DNA from: Syntrophomonadaceae bacterium
Lineage (GTDB): Bacteria; Bacillota; Dethiobacteria; DTU022
Assembly: GCA_003558195.1 (NCBI GenBank)
Contig: PWMM01000200.1
Location: forward strand, 1 to 14,619
Direction: 5' to 3'
DNA length: 14,619 bases
Each line of letters begins with the position of its first letter. Positions within the stretch are counted from its first letter, which is position 1. The position numbers and the translations under genes are program-made. The notes below the pieces were generated by a model. The model was not told the DNA's origin, did no database searches, and saw only the letters and a list, made by a program, of their open reading frames with translations. Below, piece by piece: positions 5,557 through 12,523 of the stretch.

Positions 5557-6573
5557 ATGAAGCAGAGAATCAAAGTAGGCATTCCTCGCGCCTTATCGTA
5601 TTACTCGTTTTATCCTCTCTGGCGAGTTTTTTTAGAAAAACTTGGTGCAGAAGTTATTATTTCAAAAGACACTAACCGTAAAATTCTAGAGGACGGGATC
5701 AAAGAAACGGTTAATGATGCCTGTATACCAATTAAGGTGTTTCAGGGCCATGTCCTCGATTTAATTAACAAGGTAGACTTCATTTTTATACCCCGTATGA
5801 TTAGCGCAGATGGGAAAGCTACTTTCTGCCCTAAATTTCTTGGTTTGCCCGATATGGTGCGTTTTTCAGGAGTGAAACTCCCTCCTATCATTGACAGCAG
5901 GTATAATCTTAAGGGTCTACCAGGAGGTTTGCTGCGCTTTTTTAGATCTGTTGCTAAAGCGATCGGTGTTAACAATCCTTTTAAACAGACCTATGCTGCT
6001 ATCGCCGCTCTAATTAAACAAAAAAAATACCAGCGATTGCTGCTAGAAGGATTGAAACCACCAGATGCATTTGAGGTTATCAATGGTTCTAAAAAAAAGC
6101 TGGATCTAAAAAAACGCAAAACAACTTCTTGTGTTTCTTTACCGACGAAAGTAGCCTTGCTGGGCTATCCATATGCAATTTATGATCCCTTTATCAGTGC
6201 CGGGGTTTACAAGAGGTTGAAAAATTTAGGGGTAGAGGTAATTACCTTTGAGCAAATACCACTGGCACAGATGCGTCGTTATTCCAAGGTGCTCCCACAG
6301 AATTTTTTCTGGTATTATAGTAACCTGGTTTGCTGGGCCGGACTCTATCTCCTTGACCATAAAAAAGTTGACGGCATCATACATGTAACCGCCTTCGGTT
6401 GTGGTCCTGATTCCATGGTGGATAAAACCTTAGAGCTGGAGGCAAAGAATGCCGGGGTGCCATTTTTGAGTCTGACGATAGATGAACACACCGGTGAAGG
6501 AGGTGTCCAAACCCGCCTGGAGGCTTTTACTGATATGCTATGGGCAAGACGGCAAAAATCAAGAGCGGGTTAA
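5557..6573 (+). CDS. DUF2229 / HgdB-like 2-hydroxyacyl-CoA dehydratase-related protein
   Basis: A 338-residue protein. The ATG at 5557 is chosen because GAGGTG (5545-5550) lies six bases upstream; the ATGs at 5512 and 5551 do not fit. The start (KVGIPRALSYYSFYPLWRVFLEKLG) and the following ACIPIKVFQGHV (residues 55-66) match the DUF2229 type found beside or fused to acyl-CoA dehydratase activases. Conserved cysteines are Cys56, Cys91 (TFCPKF) and Cys282 (FGCGPDS), with DEHTGEGG at 309-316 near the end, consistent with Fe-S or redox chemistry. It is followed after 3-6 bp by the activase gene, so the two very probably act together. In many genomes the two domains are fused; here they are separate, with DUF2229 first. 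No dehydratase alpha/beta subunits are in view, so the reaction is unknown. Confidence 0.82.
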   Translation: MKQRIKVGIPRALSYYSFYPLWRVFLEKLGAEVIISKDTNRKILEDGIKETVNDACIPIKVFQGHVLDLINKVDFIFIPRMISADGKATFCPKFLGLPDMVRFSGVKLPPIIDSRYNLKGLPGGLLRFFRSVAKAIGVNNPFKQTYAAIAALIKQKKYQRLLLEGLKPPDAFEVINGSKKKLDLKKRKTTSCVSLPTKVALLGYPYAIYDPFISAGVYKRLKNLGVEVITFEQIPLAQMRRYSKVLPQNFFWYYSNLVCWAGLYLLDHKKVDGIIHVTAFGCGPDSMVDKTLELEAKNAGVPFLSLTIDEHTGEGGVQTRLEAFTDMLWARRQKSRAG

Positions 6574-6579
6574 TATGTG

Positions 6580-7569
6580 ATGAATTTATTCTTAGGTATC
6601 GATGTTGGTTCTGTCAGTACCAACCTGGCTTTGCTGGATAGTAATAATCAAATTCTGTCTCGTCAATATTTGCGTACCCAGGGGCAACCGATTAAAGCGG
6701 TTCAAGAAGGGTTAAGCCAGCTTGCTATTGATCTGCCGGGCAAAGCTTCAATCGGCGGAGTGGGAGTGACTGGCAGTGCCCGTAATTTGGTCGGGGTGGC
6801 AATTGGTGCCGATGTCGTAAAGAATGAGATTACTGCCCACGCTATTGCAGCCGACCTATTTGTACCCGAAGTGCAAACCGTGCTGGAAATCGGTGGCCAG
6901 GATTCCAAGATCATTATTCTTCGCCATGGTGTAGTGGTAGACTTTGCTATGAATACTGTTTGCGCAGCCGGTACTGGTTCGTTTTTGGATCATCAGGCGG
7001 CAAGGCTTGGGATTCCCATTGAAGATTTTGGTGTTCTGGCAGCAAAGAGCAAGCATCCGGCTCATATCGCGGGACGCTGCTCGGTTTTTGCCGAGTCTGA
7101 CATGGTTCATAAACAGCAAATGGGTTACGGGTTGGAAGATATAATCAGCGGTTTGTGCGAAGCCCTGGTCCGCAATTATCTTAATAATGTGGGGAAAGGT
7201 AAAGAAATATTGGCTCCGGTAGTTTTTCAGGGAGGAGTGGCTGCCAATGCGGGTATTCAGGCTGCTTTTGAAAAAGCGCTTGGTTTGGAAGTGATTATCC
7301 CAGAGCATTATGATGTGATGGGTGCTATTGGAGCAGCTGTTCTTTCCCGGTTGGCCATGCAGGAAAGAAAAGTACCCTGTTCTAAGTTCAGGGGTTTTGC
7401 TTTAAGTGAACTGGATTATGAAACCGGCACTTTTCAGTGTGACGGCTGCCCAAATATCTGTGAAATTGTCAACCTCTTACTGGACGGAGAACTGCTAGCG
7501 CGCTGGGGTGGCAGATGCGGGAAATGGGATGAATTAACTACAGAAGCTGGGCAGAATGTAAGGCAATAA
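6580..7569 (+). CDS. 2-hydroxyacyl-CoA dehydratase activase-type ATPase (BadF/BadG/BcrA/BcrD family)
   Basis: A 329-residue ATPase of the ASKHA fold. The phosphate loop is GIDVGSVSTNLALLD (residues 6-20) and the second nucleotide motif is LEIGGQDSK (102-110). VCAAGTGSFLD carries Cys128, and GRCSVFAESD carries Cys167. In the HgdC activator the equivalent cysteines (127 and 166) hold one [4Fe-4S] cluster shared by the dimer, so this should be an ATP-driven electron donor. It is about 70 residues longer than HgdC, and the extension has four cysteines (287, 290, 294, 313) that could hold a further cluster. The start may be GTG 6577 or ATG 6580; the ribosome site is weak, suggesting translational coupling to the gene before. 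Such proteins are very oxygen-sensitive, which supports an anaerobic host. Confidence 0.88.
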   Translation: MNLFLGIDVGSVSTNLALLDSNNQILSRQYLRTQGQPIKAVQEGLSQLAIDLPGKASIGGVGVTGSARNLVGVAIGADVVKNEITAHAIAADLFVPEVQTVLEIGGQDSKIIILRHGVVVDFAMNTVCAAGTGSFLDHQAARLGIPIEDFGVLAAKSKHPAHIAGRCSVFAESDMVHKQQMGYGLEDIISGLCEALVRNYLNNVGKGKEILAPVVFQGGVAANAGIQAAFEKALGLEVIIPEHYDVMGAIGAAVLSRLAMQERKVPCSKFRGFALSELDYETGTFQCDGCPNICEIVNLLLDGELLARWGGRCGKWDELTTEAGQNVRQ

Positions 7570-7605
7570 AAACTGATCATTGATAAAAATTATTTTTACA
7601 AATTG

Positions 7606-7635
7606 TTGACAAAAGCTATAGTAAATGGATAGTAT
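7606..7635 (+). promoter_or_regulatory. Promoter of the peptide ABC transporter operon
   Basis: Perfect TTGACA (7606-7611), an 18-bp spacer and TAGTAT (7630-7635). It is the only good candidate between the activase gene and the leader ORF at 7707. Confidence 0.55.
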
Positions 7636-7706
7636 ATATTTGCTAATGCGATTAGTTATGCTTAAAGAATTAAAAATCAGCCCATCATTTTTACAGGAGG
7701 TGATTA

Positions 7707-7751
7707 GTGGCTGAAAGAGAAAGTTTTTCAGATCGATATTTTAGTAATTAA
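7707..7751 (+). CDS. 14-codon leader ORF before the binding-protein gene
   Basis: A GTG start preceded by AGGAGGTGAT (7695-7704), a full-length match to the anti-Shine-Dalgarno sequence, at ideal spacing. It encodes MAERESFSDRYFSN and stops 19 bp before the binding-protein ATG. The ribosome site is stronger than that of any full-size gene in the window, so the peptide is likely translated. It is not a simple run of one amino acid as in classical attenuators. It may serve as a translational coupler or sensor for the operon; that is inference. Confidence 0.5.
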   Translation: MAERESFSDRYFSN

Positions 7752-7770
7752 CTATCAAGGGGGTAAAAAA

Positions 7771-9402
7771 ATGAAGAAATGGCTAATTGGTTTTTTAGTA
7801 TTATCCTTGCTGGCCGGCTTTGCCATTGTTGGCTGTGAGGAACCGGTTGATGATCCGGTTGACGAACCGGTCGATGATCCGGTTGATGAGCCTGAAGAAG
7901 TGGCCCATCCTTTTGAAGATGTGAGAGTCAGGCAAGCTTTAAACTATGCGGTAGACAAAGAAGCGATCATTGAGACAATTTTCCAGGGTGTAGGTTCTCC
8001 CTCATCTGCACCTATAGTCCCTGCAATTTTTGGTTACACTGAAGTGGGGCCTTACGAATATAATCCTGAAAGAGCAATGGAATTACTGGAAGAAGCCGGT
8101 TTTGGAGACGGTTTTGAAATTGAGCTTTACCATCCCACCGGCCGATATCCGCAGGATGATACCGTGACCGAAGCAGTCCAGGCCATGCTGGCTGAAATTG
8201 GTGTTACTGCCAACCTCACCACTTATGATTGGGGCACCTATCTTGAAACAGTGCTGGTTCCACCTGAAATGGCAGAACACGATGCTTTTATGCTGGGCTG
8301 GGGAACAGTAACTCTTGATGCTGACTACGGTACTTATGCTTTGTTCCATTCTACCCAGTGGCCAACAGCAGAAGTTTGGTATAACAATGCCTCTTATTAT
8401 GCTAATCCTGAGGTAGATGATCTTCTCGCTGAAGCCCGTGTTACCCCGGACCGGGATATTCGTGAAGGGCTTTATGAGCAAGCTATCGAAATGATCTGGG
8501 AAGATGCTCCCTGGCTGTTCCTGCACAATGAAGGGCAGGTTAACGCCGTCCGCTCGAATGTAGAAGGTTTAATTCACCATCCTCTGGAAAACATTCTGGC
8601 CTGGGATGCCAGGATTGTTGATGAAGACGAGCAGGACTTGATTATTGCTATCGGAGCAGAAGCTGAAAGCCTTGATCCACTGAAAATGACCTCTGCACCG
8701 GCAGCAACTGTAGCCGAGCATATGGTTGAAAACCTGGTTTACCTGGCCCCGGACGGTTCCCTGGAACCGGCCCTGGCTACCTCCTGGGAGCCTGATGAAG
8801 ACGGCACCTCCTGGATTTTAGAGCTTCGCGAAGGGGTTACTTTCCATGACGGCGAGCCTTTCAACGCCGAAGCCGTAAAATACAACCTTGACCGTTTCCT
8901 GGCCAAGGGCGACTTTGAAGGGCAAGATGAAGCTGCTTATGCTTTCCTGCTTGAAGAAGTTGAGGAAATAGAAGTGGTTGATGAGTATACCATCAAACTG
9001 CACTTAGAAGGGGAATTTGCACCGATTATTTCCCACCTGTCCCATTCTTTCATAGGAATGCATAGCCCTGCGGCCCTTGAAGAATTGGAAGGAGAAGAAA
9101 TTGTAGAAGCTCCTGTTGGAACCGGGGCCTTTAAATATGTATCCTGGGACCGTGGTGAGCAGATAGTTATGGAAAGAAATGATGATTACTGGGGAGACGT
9201 ACCGGAACTGGACACAGTAACCTTTAAGTTTGTCCCCGAAGGAAGCTCTAGGGTGGTTATGATTGAGACCGGTGAAGCCCATGCAATCATGGCTGTTCCG
9301 CCGACTGAAATTGAGCGCCTCGACGGTGAAGATGATATTGATATCGTCTTTGAAGATAGTGTCCGTGTTATCTACATTGGATTCAACCTGCAGCCGCAAT
9401 AA
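7771..9402 (+). CDS. Family-5 (Dpp/Opp-type) substrate-binding lipoprotein with circularly permuted domains
   Basis: A 543-residue exported lipoprotein of a peptide-type ABC importer. Residues 1-21 are a signal peptide ending in a lipobox-like FAIVGC with Cys22; residues 23-45 are an acidic PVDD/PVDE repeat linker. The family order is then reversed. Residues 46-283 hold what is normally the C-terminal half (VRQALNYAVDKEAI at 53-66, YEYNPERAMELLEEAG at 95-110). Residues 288-543 hold the normal N-terminal half (ESLDP at 299-303, LEPALATSWE at 331-340, VTFHDGEPFNAEAVKY at 356-371, PVGTGAFKYVSW at 448-459, ending YIGFNLQPQ). In ordinary members FN-x-x-x precedes PF-x-D-x-RVRQAL directly, so the two ends of this protein would join seamlessly. 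The total length is normal for the family. The ATG at 7771 has AAGGGGG just upstream. A misassembly is the main alternative. Confidence 0.88.
   Translation: MKKWLIGFLVLSLLAGFAIVGCEEPVDDPVDEPVDDPVDEPEEVAHPFEDVRVRQALNYAVDKEAIIETIFQGVGSPSSAPIVPAIFGYTEVGPYEYNPERAMELLEEAGFGDGFEIELYHPTGRYPQDDTVTEAVQAMLAEIGVTANLTTYDWGTYLETVLVPPEMAEHDAFMLGWGTVTLDADYGTYALFHSTQWPTAEVWYNNASYYANPEVDDLLAEARVTPDRDIREGLYEQAIEMIWEDAPWLFLHNEGQVNAVRSNVEGLIHHPLENILAWDARIVDEDEQDLIIAIGAEAESLDPLKMTSAPAATVAEHMVENLVYLAPDGSLEPALATSWEPDEDGTSWILELREGVTFHDGEPFNAEAVKYNLDRFLAKGDFEGQDEAAYAFLLEEVEEIEVVDEYTIKLHLEGEFAPIISHLSHSFIGMHSPAALEELEGEEIVEAPVGTGAFKYVSWDRGEQIVMERNDDYWGDVPELDTVTFKFVPEGSSRVVMIETGEAHAIMAVPPTEIERLDGEDDIDIVFEDSVRVIYIGFNLQPQ
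7843..7890 (+). repeat. 12-bp tandem repeat encoding the acidic lipoprotein linker
   Basis: Four copies of a unit close to CCGGTTGATGAT (7843-7854, 7855-7866, 7867-7878, 7879-7890) encode PVDDPVDEPVDDPVDE, a flexible spacer between the lipid-modified Cys and the binding domain. Copy number in such repeats can change by slippage. Confidence 0.85.
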
Positions 9403-9460
9403 CAATTAGCGGACTGGATTTAATGAGTGGTCCAGGTAAATAATTGAACCGAATCTAAAT

Positions 9461-9509
9461 GGGGATCGGGCGAAAGTGTTTTATTGATAATGTCTGCCGC
9501 CCGGTCCCC
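9461..9509 (+). promoter_or_regulatory. Strong intercistronic hairpin between binding-protein and permease genes
   Basis: GGGGATCGGGCG (9461-9472) pairs with CGCCCGGTCCCC (9498-9509), twelve pairs with one G-U, around a 25-nt loop. No T tract follows, so rather than a clean terminator it is probably an mRNA-stabilising or processing element that raises the amount of binding protein relative to the transporter. Confidence 0.6.
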
Positions 9510-9575
9510 TGTTTATGAAAAATATCCTTGTCCGTAATAATAATTACTTTTAAGCGTTGAGGGAGTTGACCTCAG

Positions 9576-10511
9576 GTGTATGGTTATGTAATAAGAAGGC
9601 TATTGCTGGCTATCCCGGTCCTTATAGGGGTTTCTATTCTGGTTTTTGCTATTATCAGGTTTATCCCTGGAGATCCTGCCCGGGCCATAGCCGGTGTGCA
9701 TGCCAGTCCGCAGTATGTAGAGCAGGTCCGCCGGGAAATGCTCTTAGATGAAGGCTTGCATGTCCAGTATTTTGTGTATATGTCCAACCTGGTGCAGGGA
9801 GACCTGGGGCGCTCAGCCCTAACCCGCAGGCCGGTTACGGTAGAACTGATGGAGCGTTTCCCTAACACTTTGATCCTCTCTGCAGCTGCCATGGTCATAG
9901 CAATAACATTTGGAATGAGCGCAGGGATAGTATCGGCAACTAAACGTTATTCCCTTTTTGATAATTTCAGCATGTTGGCTGCCCTGGTAGGGGTGGCAGC
10001 CCCTGTTTTTTGGCTGGGCATTATGTTTCAGCTCCTCTTTTCTGTACGTTTAGGCTGGCTCCCATCCGGTGGGATTGGGACCTGGCAGCATGTTGTTTTG
10101 CCTGCTCTTACCCTGGGTCTTGCTACAACTGCCCTGATTGCCCGGATTACCCGATCCAGCATGCTTGATGTTTTACGCCAGGACTATATTACAACTGCGC
10201 GTTCAAAAGGGCTGGTGGAAAGGGTTGTTATCTATAAACACTCTTTAAAAAATGCCCTCATTCCCGTAGTAACGGTTATGGGTTTGCAATTTGGAACTCT
10301 CTTAGGTGGGGCGGTTCTAACTGAAACAGTTTTTTCCTGGCCCGGTATCGGGAGGTTGATGGTTGATTCTATTCTGAACCGCGATTACCCGGTAGTGCAG
10401 GGGGCAGTTTTGTTGCTGGCTGTATTCTTTGTTCTTATTAATCTTGTAGTTGATGTAATATATGCCTACCTTGATCCCAGGATTAGTTATGGGACAAAGG
10501 AGGTGGACTGA
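9576..10511 (+). CDS. dppB: Peptide/nickel-type ABC transporter permease, DppB-like
   Basis: A 311-residue inner-membrane permease. It opens with YVIRRLLLAIPVLIGVSILVF, the typical DppB N-terminus, then the periplasmic segment with IPGDPARAIAG. The binding-protein-dependent transport domain follows, with about six membrane helices in all. The cytoplasmic EAA loop is visible as DYITTARSKGLVERVVIYKH and then LKNALIPVV (around residues 203-231); it docks onto the ATPase subunits. The C-terminus, ending in LDPRISYG, is also typical. The GTG start at 9576 has GAGGGAG (9559-9565) upstream. It sits between the binding protein and its partner permease, which starts 3 bp after its stop. Confidence 0.93.
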   Translation: MYGYVIRRLLLAIPVLIGVSILVFAIIRFIPGDPARAIAGVHASPQYVEQVRREMLLDEGLHVQYFVYMSNLVQGDLGRSALTRRPVTVELMERFPNTLILSAAAMVIAITFGMSAGIVSATKRYSLFDNFSMLAALVGVAAPVFWLGIMFQLLFSVRLGWLPSGGIGTWQHVVLPALTLGLATTALIARITRSSMLDVLRQDYITTARSKGLVERVVIYKHSLKNALIPVVTVMGLQFGTLLGGAVLTETVFSWPGIGRLMVDSILNRDYPVVQGAVLLLAVFFVLINLVVDVIYAYLDPRISYGTKEVD

Positions 10512-10514
10512 GGC

Positions 10515-11441
10515 ATGAAAAAACCAGAACGAGAACCGCTAAAAAAGCCTGAGAAAAAAGTAGATCAGATTAGTAAATTACCCACGCCTAAGAGGGATAC
10601 CGAGCTGCGCCAGGTATGGCGTCACTTAAAGCGTAATCGCCTGGCCATGTTGGGGATGGGTATTTTATTAATCTTTCTAGTCTGTGCCATATTTGCACCG
10701 TTCCTGACACCGTATGATCCAATCAGGGCTGATTTTGGTAATACTTTGCAAGATCCTTCCAGCGAGCACCGCCTGGGAACGGACTGGTTAGGGCGAGATG
10801 TCCTGGCCAGGATTATTTTTGGTTCGAGAATTTCACTTGCCATTGGTTTGATTTCTGTTTCAATCGGCCTCTTGATCGGTGTTCCCATTGGCGCTCTATC
10901 CGGCTATTACGGAGGCAAATTTGATCTTATAGTACAGCGTTTAATTGATATTCTTATTGCCTTTCCAGGGATCTTACTTGCGATCGTGATTGTAACCGTG
11001 CTGGGAGTTGGAGTCGAGAATGTAATGATTGCGGTTGGTATTGCTTCAATCCCGATTTACACCAGGTTAGTGCGCGGGTCTGTTCTCTCTGTTAAGGAAC
11101 AGGGTTTTGTAGCTGCTGCTAAAAGCCTTGGTATCGGTGATGGCCGAATTATACTCCGGCATATTATGCCCAACTGTTTGGGCCCAATTTTGGTTCAGTC
11201 CACCTTTCAAGTTGCCACCGCAATTCTATGGGCAGCAGGCCTGGGATTCTTAGGGTTAGGTGCTCAGCCGCCGGACCCTGAATGGGGGGCCATGCTCAGC
11301 AGAGGCAGGGAATATATTCGCACCGCACACTTTTTGACCACTTATCCGGGTTCGGCAATTCTATTAATGGTTCTTGGATTTAACCTGCTTGGCGACGGAC
11401 TTCGCGATGCCCTGGATCCGCGTTCCAGGCGCTACCGCTAA
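10515..11441 (+). CDS. dppC: Peptide/nickel-type ABC transporter permease, DppC-like
   Basis: A 308-residue permease with a long charged cytoplasmic N-terminus (about 45 residues, rich in Lys, Glu and Pro), then the DppC/OppC N-terminal helix (LAMLGMGILLIFLVCAIFAPFL). The signature HRLGTDWLGRDVLARIIFG follows, then the transport domain. The EAA loop runs from GFVAAAKSLGIGDGRIILRH to IMPNCLGPILV, and the C-terminus has FNLLGDGLRDALDPR. It forms the membrane pore with the DppB-like subunit. GGAGGTG (10498-10504), overlapping the end of the upstream gene, serves as its ribosome site. Confidence 0.93.
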   Translation: MKKPEREPLKKPEKKVDQISKLPTPKRDTELRQVWRHLKRNRLAMLGMGILLIFLVCAIFAPFLTPYDPIRADFGNTLQDPSSEHRLGTDWLGRDVLARIIFGSRISLAIGLISVSIGLLIGVPIGALSGYYGGKFDLIVQRLIDILIAFPGILLAIVIVTVLGVGVENVMIAVGIASIPIYTRLVRGSVLSVKEQGFVAAAKSLGIGDGRIILRHIMPNCLGPILVQSTFQVATAILWAAGLGFLGLGAQPPDPEWGAMLSRGREYIRTAHFLTTYPGSAILLMVLGFNLLGDGLRDALDPRSRRYR

Positions 11442-11462
11442 GTCTATATTTTTTATTGAACA

Positions 11463-11484
11463 TTACCGCAGGACAAGGCGGTAA
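11463..11484 (+). promoter_or_regulatory. Small hairpin inside the transporter operon
   Basis: TTACCGC (11463-11469) pairs perfectly with GCGGTAA (11478-11484) around an 8-nt loop, followed by GTTTTATT. It may act as a weak terminator or processing site between the permease and ATPase genes, which are separated here by 92 bp. Confidence 0.45.
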
Positions 11485-11533
11485 GTTTTATTACACCAAA
11501 TCATGCCAGAGAACTTGCGAAGGATGATTATCT

Positions 11534-12523
11534 ATGGAACACCTTTTAAAAGTTGAGGATTTACAAACCACCTTTTACACCGATGATGCAATTATCCGGG
11601 CTGTTGATCATGTTTCATTCGAGGTTAAGCCGGGTGAAGTAGTCGGTCTGGTAGGGGAATCAGGCTGTGGTAAGAGCGTGGTGTCTTTAAGTATCATGAA
11701 ATTGATTTATTATCCTCCCGGGAAAATTGAAGGAGGAAGGATCTATTTAGAAGATCGTAACTTGCTAGAGCAAAATGAAAAAGCCATGCGCCAGATCAGG
11801 GGCAATGAAATCGCCATGATTTTCCAGGAACCAATGACTTCCTTGAATCCAGTCTATACTATCGGCGATCAGATTACAGAAGCTATCCGTCTTCACCAGG
11901 GGTTGGATCGTTCTGCAGCCTGGAAAGAAGCGGCCAGGATGCTTGAACTGGTCGGTATTCCCCGGGCGAAAGAAATCCTGGAAAATTATCCCCACCAGCT
12001 TAGTGGTGGTATGCGGCAGCGGTCTATGATTGCCATGGCCTTGTCCTGTAATCCTAAACTGCTTATAGCCGATGAACCGACAACAGCCCTTGATGTGACC
12101 ATTCAGGCTCAGATCCTGGAACTGATGAAAGATTTAAAGGATCGGATTAACACTTCTATAATTTTTATCACCCACGATCTTGGAGTAATTGCTGAAATGG
12201 CCGATCATGTAGTGGTTATGTACGCAGGGAAAGTAGTTGAAAACACAGATGTAGAATCACTTTTCAACAATCCCTTGCATCCATATACCAGCGGGCTGAT
12301 CAAGTCAAAGCCCATTTTGGAAGAGGAAAAAGAAGTGCTTGATTATATTCCTGGCAATGTTCCTAACCCTGCCGATATGCCACAGGGCTGTGCTTTTAAT
12401 CCACGCTGTTCAGAAGCAATGGATGTTTGCAGGCTTGAGATGCCTGATTTGCTTGAAACCAAACCCCGACACCTGGTTCGCTGCTGGCTATACCAGGATC
12501 AGAAAACAAAAGGGGTGAAATAA
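11534..12523 (+). CDS. dppD: Peptide/nickel-type ABC transporter ATPase, DppD-like
   Basis: A 329-residue cytoplasmic ATPase with all catalytic motifs: Walker A GESGCGKS (41-48), Q-loop FQEPMTSLNP (97-106), signature LSGGMRQR (156-163), Walker B LLIADEP (176-182), D-loop and switch His214. The C-terminal oligopeptide-type domain carries Cys286, Cys292, Cys299 and Cys317, the four-cysteine set that binds a [4Fe-4S] cluster in structurally studied Dpp/Opp ATPases. It pairs with the DppF-like subunit; the next gene starts immediately after this stop codon, so translation is coupled. Confidence 0.94.
   Translation: MEHLLKVEDLQTTFYTDDAIIRAVDHVSFEVKPGEVVGLVGESGCGKSVVSLSIMKLIYYPPGKIEGGRIYLEDRNLLEQNEKAMRQIRGNEIAMIFQEPMTSLNPVYTIGDQITEAIRLHQGLDRSAAWKEAARMLELVGIPRAKEILENYPHQLSGGMRQRSMIAMALSCNPKLLIADEPTTALDVTIQAQILELMKDLKDRINTSIIFITHDLGVIAEMADHVVVMYAGKVVENTDVESLFNNPLHPYTSGLIKSKPILEEEKEVLDYIPGNVPNPADMPQGCAFNPRCSEAMDVCRLEMPDLLETKPRHLVRCWLYQDQKTKGVK

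Noticed and set aside
7843..7890. Tandem repeat as a possible CRISPR or regulatory array
   Set aside because: The units are 12 bp with no spacers and lie in frame within the lipoprotein linker.
8083..8526. Long minus-strand ORFs inside the binding-protein gene (also 9004-9405) and the activase gene (6856-7308)
   Set aside because: They are antisense shadows of clear plus-strand genes and show no protein-family features.
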